Positions 20,909-30,419 of a stretch of DNA of 60,216 nucleotides are shown here, in pieces; position 1 is the first letter of the stretch; every line of letters begins with the position of its first letter. The DNA comes from Mediterranea sp. (in: CFB group bacteria) (GTDB taxonomy: Bacteria; Bacteroidota; Bacteroidia; Bacteroidales; Bacteroidaceae). Both the position numbers and the translations under genes were made by a program. The stretch spans positions 1-60,216 of the forward strand of contig JAISHU010000102.1 in assembly GCA_031262385.1 (NCBI GenBank), read 5' to 3'. The notes below the pieces were generated by a model that saw nothing but the letters and a program-made list of their open reading frames with translations, was not told where the DNA came from and did not search any database.

Positions 20909-21688
20909 ATGCGTATCACTCTCCTACAAACCGACATTGTTTGGGAAAACAAGCAGGTCAATATGCTTCGTCTGCGTGAGCGGTTGGAAGCACTTTCGGG
21001 CAAAACAAAGATTGTGGTGTTGCCCGAAACATTTTCTACGGGATTCAGTATGGCAAGCGAACAACTTGCCGAGCCGGTTTCGGGCGATACTATCGCCACG
21101 TTGCTACGTTGGGCATCCGAACTGGATTTGGCTCTTGCGGGCAGCTACATTTCCTGTAACGAACAACGTACGGTTTTCTATAACCGTGCCTTCTTCCTTA
21201 CGCCCGAAGGCAGAGCCTATTTCTGCGACAAACGACATTTGTTTCGCATGGGGCGCGAATCTCTTTATTTCACTGCGGGCAACGAACGACGCATCATCAC
21301 CTATCGCGGTTGGAACATCTTGTTACAGGTGTGTTACGACCTGCGCTTTCCCGTGTGGAGCCGCAATGTAGACGGCGAGTACGACCTACTTATCTATGTC
21401 GCCAACTGGCCCTCTTCGCGCCGTCGTGTGTGGGATGTGCTACTACAGGCACGTGCATTGGAAAATATGGTGTACGTGTGTGGTGTCAACCGCATAGGAA
21501 CCGACGGCGAAGGGTTGGCACACAATGGCGGAAGTGTGATATACTCTCCTAAAGGCGACCTGTTGGCTTCTGTACCCGACGATATAGAAGGTGTTGCTAC
21601 CGCCGACATCTCGCTATCGGATTTGCAAACCTTCCGTGCCAAGTTCCCCGCTTGGAGAGATGCGGATGAGTTTAGACTGTTCAGATAG
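20909..21688 (+). CDS. carbon-nitrogen hydrolase (omega-amidase / nitrilase superfamily)
   Basis: A 259-aa cytoplasmic protein with the nitrilase-superfamily triad: Glu40 in VLPETFSTGF, Lys108 in CDKRHLF and Cys142 in LLQVCYDLRFPVW. PETFSTGF and CYDLRFPVW are typical of the YafV/Nit2-like omega-amidases that hydrolyse 2-oxoglutaramate-like amides. The length is standard. It is a single gene with its own promoter, and the cobalamin riboswitch unit begins 39 nt after its stop. The precise substrate is inferred from family resemblance only. Confidence 0.9.
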   Translation: MRITLLQTDIVWENKQVNMLRLRERLEALSGKTKIVVLPETFSTGFSMASEQLAEPVSGDTIATLLRWASELDLALAGSYISCNEQRTVFYNRAFFLTPEGRAYFCDKRHLFRMGRESLYFTAGNERRIITYRGWNILLQVCYDLRFPVWSRNVDGEYDLLIYVANWPSSRRRVWDVLLQARALENMVYVCGVNRIGTDGEGLAHNGGSVIYSPKGDLLASVPDDIEGVATADISLSDLQTFRAKFPAWRDADEFRLFR

Positions 21689-21726
21689 GACAATGTGCGA
21701 AATAGTTGTCTTTTGGTACATTATTT

Positions 21727-21757
21727 TTTGCATTATATAGAACCTTTGTTACCTTTG
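21727..21757 (+). promoter_or_regulatory. promoter of the cobalamin riboswitch transcript
   Basis: A -33 TTTG at 21727-21730, a 19-bp spacer and a -7 box TACCTTTG at 21750-21757 make a near-perfect Bacteroidota promoter. Transcription would begin near 21764, just ahead of the aptamer. Confidence 0.8.
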
Positions 21758-21763
21758 CCGCGA

Positions 21764-21945
21764 TTTTGGTGCTACAATTCCACAACTTCGGAAAAGTAGT
21801 GAAAAGGGAATCAGGTGCAAATCCTGAACAGACCCGCTGCTGTAAGCTCCACTAAAATCTTCGAACAATAACCCCGCTATCCACTGTTCCGCAAGGAATG
21901 GGAAGGAGGTTCGAAGACGGAGTAAGTCAGAAGACCTGCCAAATG
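21764..21945 (+). ncRNA. cobalamin (AdoCbl-type) riboswitch aptamer
   Basis: The core of the B12 aptamer is directly visible: GGGAATCAGGTGCAAATCCTG near 21806, ACAGACCCGCTGCTGTAAGC near 21828-21847, CCACT and GGGAAGG near 21899-21906, and GTCAGAAGACCTGCC near 21926-21940. The last segment can also pair with GGCAGGTC at 21988-21995, a possible switching helix. It lies between a strong promoter and the propeller lipoprotein gene, so it should shut that gene down when cobalamin is plentiful. Confidence 0.93.
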
Positions 21946-22063
21946 AAATAGTTACAAGGCTTTCGTGGAATAGAGCCAAGGACAATCGGCAGGTCGGTAG
22001 CACGTCACACAGACGGCATAAGCATTACAACATCATAATCATACACCGTAACCCGTATCCGTA

Positions 22064-22109
22064 TCGTCTCACGAAAGCTTACAGCGTAGCTTTGTTGGGA
22101 CGATTTTTT
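22064..22109 (+). terminator. attenuator terminator of the cobalamin riboswitch
   Basis: TCGTCTCACGAAAGCT (22064-22079) pairs with AGCTTTGTTGGGACGA (22088-22103) with two internal mismatches and is followed by six T (22104-22109). It ends 21 nt before the ATG of the lipoprotein gene. This position suggests transcriptional attenuation by the riboswitch upstream. Confidence 0.7.
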
Positions 22110-22130
22110 AATTTAAATAGGTTTCAAAGT

Positions 22131-23453
22131 ATGAAAAGAAAGTTTATTCTGTTTGCTGTCATCGGAATGATGTTCAGCGCGTGTGCCGACTATCAAGACG
22201 ATATCGACGGCCTTAACAAAAAGTACGACGAGCTTCAGAAGGAGCAAGAACGACAAGCCGAACTGCTTGCCACGTACCAGCTGTTGTTACAAGCCATGGA
22301 AAGCCGCCTCACCGTCAGCGACATTGTAACCACCGACGAGGGATATAAAATTGTCTTCTCCGACGGCACCGAGTTGGTGGTGAAAAACGGTAGTTCCGTG
22401 GTACGCATCGTCGATACCGGCGACTCCATTCTCTTTTATATGAGCGACGGAAGCGTCATCACCATGGGCAAGACAGTCACCTTGGGATTGTTTGCTCTTT
22501 CCGAAGGAGGCTTTGGCGCGGGTAACGGCGAACTGGTCTATTTTGACTACAACCAAACCACCGGCAGCTTTGTGCGCAACGACAACAAGCGTTTCAAGAA
22601 CATTGGCGAAACCCCCAACGACCTGCTGCTCTACGGCTCTAAAATGTATTGCACCATTACAGGTACGTCGACCGACGGCGGTGTGTTGCGGGTGATTAAT
22701 CCTACTACCGGCGAAACCATCGGCGATGTGACAGTGATGCGCGATGAAGTCAAACAGCAACCCCGCCGACTTGCCGCCGCCGACGGCTATGTTTATGTCA
22801 GCCTTTACGGTGGAGGTGTGGCACGGGTGGATACGTTGTCTTTCGATTACAAAGCTATTGCGCTTGGCGGTACCTTCTCCGAAGGAATGTGTGTGTACGG
22901 TTCGTCGCTCTATGTGTGCAACTCGGGACAGGGCACCGGTAACACTGTGTCGGTGGTAGACAAAGCTACCTTTACCGAAATCAAAACCATCGAAGTGCCC
23001 TACAATCCCACTAATATTATTAATGTAGGCACCGACGAACTGTTCCTCAACACTGCTTCGGTGTGGAGCGGACCTTCGGCAGGCGCTTTGCCCAACATCC
23101 ACCTGCTGAACGCGAAGAGCGAAAAGATTACCAAGACCTTTGATATCGCTGCCGAAAACATGGTGGCAGGCAAACACTATGTGTACGGTACGGCAACCGA
23201 CTGGAATACTTTCGGCGGCATGCTGAAAAAGATTTCCATTGCCGACAACACGGTAACCGATTTCACCGACGACGAAGACGAGTTGATGCTTGCCTACAAA
23301 CTGTCGGTCAACCCCTTGAACGGCGAAGTGTTCCTCACCCAGCAGATGGGACAAGACATTCGTCGCTTTAAAGAAGACGGTACCTACATCGAAACCCTGA
23401 AAGCCGGACAACAAAACGGCGCCGCCATAGCATTTGTCAACGGCGTAAGATAA
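22131..23453 (+). CDS. BtuG-like cobalamin-binding beta-propeller lipoprotein with coiled-coil stalk
   Basis: A 440-aa protein from the ATG at 22131. The open frame begins at 22092, but that start would lie inside the attenuator. The lipobox MMFSAC gives Cys18. A short coiled coil (about 23-62) and a small segment rich in YKIVFSDGTEL (about 65-110) resemble the DUF4988 stalk of other Bacteroides surface proteins. The rest (about 115-440) is a YncE/DUF5074-like beta-propeller with repeats such as VRVIDTGDS and GGVLRVINPTTGE. The riboswitch upstream ties it to corrinoids, and BtuG is a propeller lipoprotein that captures B12 at the surface for BtuB. No btuB lies nearby. The BtuG assignment is inferred from fold and regulation. 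Confidence 0.75.
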   Translation: MKRKFILFAVIGMMFSACADYQDDIDGLNKKYDELQKEQERQAELLATYQLLLQAMESRLTVSDIVTTDEGYKIVFSDGTELVVKNGSSVVRIVDTGDSILFYMSDGSVITMGKTVTLGLFALSEGGFGAGNGELVYFDYNQTTGSFVRNDNKRFKNIGETPNDLLLYGSKMYCTITGTSTDGGVLRVINPTTGETIGDVTVMRDEVKQQPRRLAAADGYVYVSLYGGGVARVDTLSFDYKAIALGGTFSEGMCVYGSSLYVCNSGQGTGNTVSVVDKATFTEIKTIEVPYNPTNIINVGTDELFLNTASVWSGPSAGALPNIHLLNAKSEKITKTFDIAAENMVAGKHYVYGTATDWNTFGGMLKKISIADNTVTDFTDDEDELMLAYKLSVNPLNGEVFLTQQMGQDIRRFKEDGTYIETLKAGQQNGAAIAFVNGVR

Positions 23454-23550
23454 ACTCAAAAACTAAAAGCCTCACAAACTCAAAGACTCAATATAAATAA
23501 TAGGTAACTACACTTCTAAACTATTCTAAATCGCATAGTGAAGACTGTTT

Positions 23551-23591
23551 ATCCCCTCCTTGTGCGCAGCCATAGTCGCACGGGAGGGGAT
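23551..23591 (+). terminator. terminator after the BtuG-like gene
   Basis: ATCCCCTCC...TGTGCG (23551-23566) pairs with CGCAC.GGGAGGGGAT (23577-23591) with one bulge, and TTCTCTTTAT follows. It lies about 100 nt past the stop codon and just before repeat copy 3. Confidence 0.75.
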
Positions 23592-23641
23592 TCTCTTTAT
23601 ACTTTATCGGGGGAAGTTTCGTGTCGATAGCAATTGGACTG

Positions 23642-24143
23642 TTTTAGTAGCATAATGTCGTGTTTTTGCGGTTTCGGCTAACTCGTACTTTGCGGAAAAC
23701 GTGCCTTTAAACCGCATGTTATGCATGATCTTCCGCTACTTAACGAACCAACTCGGCGAAAACAACGAATCAACTCGGCGGAAACAACAAACTAACTCTG
23801 AGAAAACAACGAACTGTCCGCGCGAAAACAACGAATCAACTGCCCGCCGAATAAATTATCTCGGCACGTTAAGCTGTATTTCCCAGCAGATTATTGTGTT
23901 ATCTCGGCAAGTTATCGTGATAACTCGGCAAGATATTCTCAGAAAACTCCTTTTAAGAACGTTTTTTCGCGCTGAACATGCTTTTAGTATTTTGACACAG
24001 TGTGCTTATACGTAGCTGTGCAAGTGTTAGTTATGCTATTTTTTCACATCGTTTAACGCGCTACACTGCCAACGAAAGTCACGAGCCGCATCTTAGTCCG
24101 AAATAAGGGCGTTTTTTGAGGGGTTCGTTTGACGTTTTGACAG
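23642..24143 (+). repeat. dispersed ~510-bp intergenic element, copy 3
   Basis: It has the same blocks as copies 1 and 2, with the array at about 23742-23935. The right block is the most diverged of the five complete copies (for example CACTGCCAACGAAAG and AGGGCGTTTTTTGAGGGG) but still ends in TTTGACGTTTTGACA. It lies between the BtuG-like gene terminator and the SusC promoter. Confidence 0.9.
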
Positions 24144-24273
24144 AATGACAAAAACCCGATGGGCATGCGGTAGTATCAATCACAGTATAGTTATTTTCGG
24201 CTCGCTGTAGCTTTAGCGTGGGTTGACGTATATTTGACGTAGTAAATTGTATGGTTACTCTATGAACGCTGTT

Positions 24274-24281
24274 TATCTTTG
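24274..24281 (+). promoter_or_regulatory. candidate -7 box of the beta-glucan locus
   Basis: TATCTTTG matches TAnnTTTG, 44 nt upstream of the SusC ATG. A TTG at 24247-24249 lies 24 bp away, more than ideal. Poor -33 match would fit a promoter that needs an activator. Confidence 0.5.
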
Positions 24282-24325
24282 TCCTACATTTTTTTGGAAC
24301 TTTATAATAATCTATGTAACACCTT

Positions 24326-27300
24326 ATGAAAAAGTTAATTGCTTGTTGCTTCCTCGTAAGCATCGCTATTCTGACGTATGCGCAGAATATTTCGTTAAGT
24401 GGTACGGTGGTAGGTGCTTCGGACAACGAACCGTTACCCGGAGTAAACGTGGTGGTGAAAGGAAATACAACCACAGGTACTATCACTGATGCAGACGGCC
24501 GTTTCTCTCTGTCGGTTCCGTCAAACGCTGTTCTCTCATTCTCTTATGTGGGCTACCAGCCTCAAGATGTGTCGGTAAATGGTCGGCACCAACTGCAAGT
24601 CGTGCTGCACGAAGATACCGAAATACTGAACGAAGTCGTGGTGATAGGCTACGGCACGCAGAAAAAGAGTGTGGTTACGGCAGCTATAGCACGCGTATCG
24701 GCGGACGACTTGTCAGAGATTCCTCCTACGCGCGTAGATAATGTATTAAAGGGACTTGCCGCCGGTGTTACCGCTACTTCGGCTTCGGGACAACCGGGCG
24801 ACGGTTCGCGCATCCGCATCCGCGGTGTAGGTACTTACAACAACGCCGATCCGCTTTATATTGTGGACGGCATGCCTATCGAAGGAGGTATAGACTACCT
24901 CAATCCCACCGACATTCAGTCTATCGAAGTACTCAAAGACGCCGCTTCGGGTGCGGTGTATGGTACGCGTGCTGCCAACGGTGTGATATTAGTGACTACC
25001 AAAAGCGGGCGTCAGGAACGCACACGCGTGACGTACGATGTCTCTTACGGATGGCAAAACCCGTGGAAACATCGTGAGGTACTCAATGCCACCGAATATG
25101 CCATCATGATGAACGAAGGTTCGGTAAATTCGGGCGGCGAAATTATCTATCCCGACCCCTATTCGTACGGCGAAGGTACCGACTGGCAGAAAGAGGTGTT
25201 CAACGAAAACGCCCCCGTAGCCAATCATCAACTTAGCATCTCGGGAGGTACCGAAAAGGTGGACTACTACCTTTCGCTGGGATTCTTTACGCAAGAAGGT
25301 ATTGTGGGCGGTAACTACGGGCGTTCCAACTACGAGCGCCTCACGCTGCGCAGCAACACCAACTATACACTGTTCGACGAAACCAAGTCGCGCAACTTCC
25401 TCAACAAACTAAAGATAGGTGTCAACGCTTCGTATGCACGCGTTAAGTCCACCGGCATCACCACCAACTCCGAGTTCGGTTCGCCGCTGGGTAGTGCCCT
25501 GATGTTGTCGCCCATTCTGGGTGTTTATGCCGAAGACGAAGCGGCTACGCTGGCTCAATACGGCACCATTGCCACCTTTACCCCCGTGCGCGACCCGCAA
25601 AACGGACGGCTCTACATGATAGCCGGTCCCAGCTACAACGAAATAACCAATCCGCTGGCAAGTCTTTCGCTGCCGGCAAGCAAAGGGTGGTCGCATAAAT
25701 TTGTCTCCAACTTCTATGCCGAACTCAACATTTGGGATGCCTTGTCGTTCCGCACCAGCTATGGCGTCGACCTCTCGTTTTGGGGTAACGACAGCTACAC
25801 CAAGAAATATTACCTCACGGCAAACAATTACGCCGACCGTTCCAGCGTTACTTCCGGACAAAGTCGCGGTACCGTATGGCAGCTCGAAAATACACTGTCG
25901 TACGACAAAGTCTTCGGCAGTCACCACGTAGCGGTGGTGTTGGGACAATCGGCAAAGAAATCGAGCGGACGCAGCCTTAGCGGTTTTGCACGCGACATGA
26001 TAGAAGAAGACCCCTCGCGTGTGAACCTCGACTTCACCACAGGCTTGCAAGCCAATGGCGACCGCAATGCATGGGGTGGGGCACACAATGTTAACACACT
26101 GGCGTCGCTCTTCGGGCGTGTGAGCTACGACTTCGACGAACGCTACATGTTACAGGTTACGGTACGCCGCGACGGTTCGTCACGCTTCGGTAGCAACAAC
26201 CGTTATGCCACTTTCCCCTCGGCATCGGTAGGCTGGAACCTCACCAACGAGGCCTTTATGGCAGAACGTCCCGACTGGTGGACTACCACCAAAGTGCGTG
26301 CATCGTGGGGTAAGAACGGTAACGACAACATCGGCGACTTTGCTTACGTGGCACTTACCGCAACCAACAACAACTACGACTTTGGCAAAGGCATCGAAAC
26401 CATTAGCATAGGCACTAAGCCCAGCATCTTGCCCAACCGCAACCTGACGTGGGAAGAGACCACACAGACCGACATCGGTCTCGACTTCGGCTTCTTCAAC
26501 AATGCGTGGACACTCTCCATGGATTACTACATCAAGAAGACCACCGGTATGCTGATGACCATGCCTATTCCGCAATATGTAGGCGAATCGCGTCCCACCG
26601 GTAATGTGGGAGAAATGAAAAACAGCGGCTTTGAGCTTGAAACCAACTACCGCTTCCGTGTGCAGGACTGGAACTTCCGTATCGGCGGAAATGCCTCGTA
26701 CGTAAAGAACGAACTCATCAACTACGGCAACGATACCGGTTGGGCGAGCTTGGACGGCGTGCAGGGACTGGGAACTATCAGTCGTGCACAAAACGGTCTG
26801 CCCTTCCCGTACTTCTATGGTTATAAAACCGACGGCATCTTCCAAAACTACAACGAGATAAATAGCTATACCGGTGCCAACGGACTGATACAACCCGATG
26901 CCGTACCCGGCGATGTTCGCTTTGTCGATACCGATAACGACGGAAGCATTACGACTGCCGACCAAACCATGATTGGTAAAGGTATGCCCGACTGGACATT
27001 CGGCATCAACCTCAACGTGAGCTGGCGTAACTTCGACCTTAGCATGTTGTGGCAAGGCACAGCAGGCAACGATGTGTACGATGCTACCCGTCGCACCGAC
27101 CTCGCATCGGTGAACTTGCCTACCTACATGTTGAACCGTTGGACAGGCGACGGTAGCAGCAACACCCTGCCGCGCTACGAATATGCCGATGCCATTAACT
27201 GGGTATCGTCGGACCTCTATGTAAAAGACGGCTCTTACCTGCGGTTGAAAAATATTCAGTTGGGTTACACCCTGCCGCAGACACTTACCCGCAAGGTGTT

Positions 27301-27466
27301 TGTGTCGTCGCTGCGCTTCTACGTGGCAGCCGAGAACCTGCTGACGTTTACCAAGTACGAAGGTTTCGACCCCGAAATATCATCGGGCGGCACTTCGCTG
27401 GGTGTCGACCGCGGCATCTATCCGCAGGCACGCACCATTACCATAGGCGCTAACCTCAGTTTTTAA
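24326..27466 (+). CDS. SusC/RagA-family TonB-dependent outer-membrane transporter
   Basis: A 1046-aa protein with signal peptide 1-20. A carboxypeptidase-regulatory-like domain (about 22-105, LSGTVVGASDNEPLPGVNVVVKG) precedes a TonB box-like stretch and the plug (about 115-225, with LYIVDGMPI and AAIYGTRAANGVI-type motifs). The remainder is the 22-strand barrel, ending ITIGANLSF with the terminal Phe. It imports glycan oligosaccharides together with the SusD-like lipoprotein, which starts 14 nt downstream. The cargo is inferred as beta-1,3-glucan oligosaccharides from the GH16, GH5 and GH3 genes that follow. Confidence 0.96.
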   Translation: MKKLIACCFLVSIAILTYAQNISLSGTVVGASDNEPLPGVNVVVKGNTTTGTITDADGRFSLSVPSNAVLSFSYVGYQPQDVSVNGRHQLQVVLHEDTEILNEVVVIGYGTQKKSVVTAAIARVSADDLSEIPPTRVDNVLKGLAAGVTATSASGQPGDGSRIRIRGVGTYNNADPLYIVDGMPIEGGIDYLNPTDIQSIEVLKDAASGAVYGTRAANGVILVTTKSGRQERTRVTYDVSYGWQNPWKHREVLNATEYAIMMNEGSVNSGGEIIYPDPYSYGEGTDWQKEVFNENAPVANHQLSISGGTEKVDYYLSLGFFTQEGIVGGNYGRSNYERLTLRSNTNYTLFDETKSRNFLNKLKIGVNASYARVKSTGITTNSEFGSPLGSALMLSPILGVYAEDEAATLAQYGTIATFTPVRDPQNGRLYMIAGPSYNEITNPLASLSLPASKGWSHKFVSNFYAELNIWDALSFRTSYGVDLSFWGNDSYTKKYYLTANNYADRSSVTSGQSRGTVWQLENTLSYDKVFGSHHVAVVLGQSAKKSSGRSLSGFARDMIEEDPSRVNLDFTTGLQANGDRNAWGGAHNVNTLASLFGRVSYDFDERYMLQVTVRRDGSSRFGSNNRYATFPSASVGWNLTNEAFMAERPDWWTTTKVRASWGKNGNDNIGDFAYVALTATNNNYDFGKGIETISIGTKPSILPNRNLTWEETTQTDIGLDFGFFNNAWTLSMDYYIKKTTGMLMTMPIPQYVGESRPTGNVGEMKNSGFELETNYRFRVQDWNFRIGGNASYVKNELINYGNDTGWASLDGVQGLGTISRAQNGLPFPYFYGYKTDGIFQNYNEINSYTGANGLIQPDAVPGDVRFVDTDNDGSITTADQTMIGKGMPDWTFGINLNVSWRNFDLSMLWQGTAGNDVYDATRRTDLASVNLPTYMLNRWTGDGSSNTLPRYEYADAINWVSSDLYVKDGSYLRLKNIQLGYTLPQTLTRKVFVSSLRFYVAAENLLTFTKYEGFDPEISSGGTSLGVDRGIYPQARTITIGANLSF

Positions 27467-27480
27467 TCCTTTAGCCTTAG

Positions 27481-29007
27481 ATGACAATGAAACAGTATAA
27501 ACATATCCTTTCGGCAGTTTGCCTCGCAAGCGTTTTGCTTACTGCCAACTCTTGTTCGGAAAGTTTTCTGGACGTAAAGTCTCCGTCGCAAATCTCTATC
27601 GACGAATATTTCGATAGCGAAGCGCGCGTCTTCGAATCGCTGGTTGCCGCCTACGACCCTCTGAAATGGTTCGACTGGGGCATGGGCGAATACAATCCGC
27701 TCAACATCATGAGCGACATTATGGCGGACGACATCTGGGTAGGTGGCTCCGGCAAAAGCGACAATGCCAATTGGCACTATATGATGAACTACGAAGCCCG
27801 CCCCACAGCCGTGATTGCCGGTATCTGGGTGAGCGGCTACTCGGGTGTGAAACGTTGCAACGAGGTCTTCTTCTATATGAACGAAGCTACCAACGTGGGC
27901 GAAGCCAACAAAAAACTGTGGCTCGCCGAAACACAAGTGTTGCGCGCGTTCTACTATAACCTGCTGTGGAAGTTCTGGGGCAACATCCCTTACTATAACG
28001 AAAACTTGGAGTTCCCCTATCTGACAGAACAAAGCACTGCCGACCAAGTGTACGACGGCATTGTAGCCGACCTCGAAGCTGCCATCAATGCCAACGTGCT
28101 ACCCATGAAGGCGACCGATGCCAACAGCGGACGCGTCACCCGTGCCATGGCGTATATGCTTTATGCCGAGGTGGTGATGTACCAAAAGGACGAAAGCCGC
28201 TATGCCAATGCACTGAAATATATGGAAGAGATTATCAACTCCGGACAGTACGACCTTGTGCCCGACTATGGTACTATCTTCCTCGAAGAAGGCGAATGGA
28301 ACATTGAGTCCATTTGGGAAATCAACTATATGAACGACCAAGGCGGACGTTCGTGGGGTGCTCCGCTCAATACCGGCGGTACCGTGTTGCCGCGTCTTAT
28401 CAGTCCTTCGGGCTGGGCTGACGGCACCGACGGACACGACAACGGCTGGGGATTCGCTCCCGTACGTGCCGAAACCTACGCTATGTTTGACGCCAACGAT
28501 ACTCGCCGCGATGCCACTTGTTGGAACGCTGCTGCTGCGGGAAGCTACGGCGCACGCTACCAAGACACCGGTTTCTTCCTCGACAAGTATGTGGCACGTA
28601 GCGGATACAATGCCAACCACAATGCCGACGGCGACCTCAACTTTGGTAACAACCTGCGCATATACCGCTTCTCGGAGGCGTTACTCAATGCCGCCGAATT
28701 GTTGGCACGCGGCACCTCGGGTACGGGCGATGCGGCAACCTACCTCAACCGGGTGCATCACCGTGCCGGACTTACCGACAACCTTAGCCCCACCATCGAC
28801 AACATCTTGCAAGAACGACGGCTGGAATTTGTAGGCGAAGGCAAACGCTACTGGGACTTGATCCGTACCGACCGTGCCGCACAGGTGCTGGTGCCCGACG
28901 CATACGGTTACCGCACCAATGCATGGACGGCTTCCAAAAAGTATCTGCCTATACCACAATCGGAGATTGATGCGGCACAAGGTACGTTAACACAAAACAG
29001 TTATTAA
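27481..29007 (+). CDS. SusD/RagB-family glycan-binding lipoprotein
   Basis: A 508-aa protein with a lipoprotein signal ending ANSC (Cys25); an ATG two codons in (27487) is an alternative start. The SusD fold is recognisable from the N-terminal SFLDVKSPSQIS, the TPR-like helices (for example EANKKLWLAETQVLRAFYY) and the C-terminal RRLEFVGEGKRYWDLIRTD with LPIPQSEID. It forms the lid of the SusC transporter on the cell surface. It sits 14 nt after susC and 20 nt before the next lipoprotein gene. Confidence 0.96.
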   Translation: MTMKQYKHILSAVCLASVLLTANSCSESFLDVKSPSQISIDEYFDSEARVFESLVAAYDPLKWFDWGMGEYNPLNIMSDIMADDIWVGGSGKSDNANWHYMMNYEARPTAVIAGIWVSGYSGVKRCNEVFFYMNEATNVGEANKKLWLAETQVLRAFYYNLLWKFWGNIPYYNENLEFPYLTEQSTADQVYDGIVADLEAAINANVLPMKATDANSGRVTRAMAYMLYAEVVMYQKDESRYANALKYMEEIINSGQYDLVPDYGTIFLEEGEWNIESIWEINYMNDQGGRSWGAPLNTGGTVLPRLISPSGWADGTDGHDNGWGFAPVRAETYAMFDANDTRRDATCWNAAAAGSYGARYQDTGFFLDKYVARSGYNANHNADGDLNFGNNLRIYRFSEALLNAAELLARGTSGTGDAATYLNRVHHRAGLTDNLSPTIDNILQERRLEFVGEGKRYWDLIRTDRAAQVLVPDAYGYRTNAWTASKKYLPIPQSEIDAAQGTLTQNSY

Positions 29008-29027
29008 CTCTATACTCTGATAAGACA

Positions 29028-30419
29028 ATGAAAACATTTGCATATAGCCTTCTAACTCTTCTGGTGACGGCAGGGCTGAGTGCCTGCGCTCCCGAAGAAT
29101 ATGCGACGGTCGACGAGGCCGGTCTGCCATCGGTCAGCAACGTAGCCAATAACTTTACTATCAGTGTAAATCAAGAAACCAATACGGTGACTTTTGAGTA
29201 CACCGGCGCCGACAGCTATCCGATATGGATTATCAACAACGGCACCAACACCACCCGTAACACGCAGTTTAAGTTTACCCAAGTGTTTGCCAAGGCAGGC
29301 ACTTACACCGCCGAACTGAAGGTGGGCAACCGCAACGGTATCAGCGACGGCAGTGTGACGCGCGAATTTACGCTGGACAACACACTGGTAGACCTTGCCA
29401 AGGTGGCGCAACTGTGCGGCACAATCTCCAAAACGTGGGTATGGAACTCGCGCGTAGCCGGACACTTCGGTTGCGGAGAACCGGGCACCGACGGACTGAA
29501 CTGGTGGTCGGCACCTGCCGAAGACAAGAAAGATTGGGGCATGTACGACGACTCGTTTACTTTCAACGTCGACGGTACTTATACCTATAATCCGGGCGAC
29601 GGAGGTACGGTGTATGTCAACACCGGCGTGGCAGCCTTCAGTCAGTACAACACCAACGACGGAGCCGATTACATGGTACCCGTAGATCAACAAGTCAGCA
29701 CTTGGGAAATGGAATACGAGGGCGAAGACCTCTATTTGGTGTTCCCCGCCCACACGCTGGTAGGCTATCTGTCGAGCGACGAACAGTACGAAACGCCCAA
29801 GTTCAAGATATACTCTCTCTCGGACAACAAAATCGTGTTGACCAGTGTGCAAAGCGGCATCACGTGGCATTACGAATTTATACCGAAAGAGTTGTTTGAA
29901 AGCGGTGAAGTAGTCGAAGACCTCGACCCGAGCCAATACGCCGAAGGCATTGTCGGCACATGGACGTGGGACAGCTCGTTTGCCGGACACTTCGGCTGCG
30001 GCGAAAGTCCTGATAGCCCTACCAACTGGTGGAGTGCCGGTCCTAACGAGAAAGCCGACTGGGGTATCTACGACGACTTGATGACCTTCACCGCCGACGG
30101 CAACTATACCTTCAATCCGGGTCCCGACGGCGAGATATACGTCAACACGGGCGTTACGCTTTTCCCCGACTACAATACTGCCAACGGGCAGGATTTCGAT
30201 GCTCCGGTAAGCGAACAGACCACCACTTATCAGGTTGTGGAAGAGAGTGGGGCTTACTATCTGGTGCTTCCTGCCGATACCTATTTCACCTACATGCCGG
30301 GCGATGCGGTGTATCACAATCCGAAGTTCAAGATTACCAAGATGACCCCCAACAGCATACAGCTTTCATCGGTCGACACCGGTATCTCTTGGCGATATTC
30401 ATTTAAACGCGTGCCCTGA
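29028..30419 (+). CDS. surface glycan-binding lipoprotein with PKD-like domain and a duplicated module
   Basis: A 463-aa protein with lipobox GLSAC (Cys20). A PKD-like beta domain covers about 35-118. Two copies of one module of about 155 residues follow (about 130-290 and 305-463). Both contain W-W-S...AGHFGCGE, NWWS, DWG-YDD and YVNTG blocks. Many conserved Trp and Tyr residues suggest sugar-binding platforms. Its position after SusD fits the surface glycan-binding protein slot of beta-glucan loci. Its stop codon overlaps the GH16 start (TGATG), indicating translational coupling. It has no enzymatic motif. Confidence 0.82.
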   Translation: MKTFAYSLLTLLVTAGLSACAPEEYATVDEAGLPSVSNVANNFTISVNQETNTVTFEYTGADSYPIWIINNGTNTTRNTQFKFTQVFAKAGTYTAELKVGNRNGISDGSVTREFTLDNTLVDLAKVAQLCGTISKTWVWNSRVAGHFGCGEPGTDGLNWWSAPAEDKKDWGMYDDSFTFNVDGTYTYNPGDGGTVYVNTGVAAFSQYNTNDGADYMVPVDQQVSTWEMEYEGEDLYLVFPAHTLVGYLSSDEQYETPKFKIYSLSDNKIVLTSVQSGITWHYEFIPKELFESGEVVEDLDPSQYAEGIVGTWTWDSSFAGHFGCGESPDSPTNWWSAGPNEKADWGIYDDLMTFTADGNYTFNPGPDGEIYVNTGVTLFPDYNTANGQDFDAPVSEQTTTYQVVEESGAYYLVLPADTYFTYMPGDAVYHNPKFKITKMTPNSIQLSSVDTGISWRYSFKRVP

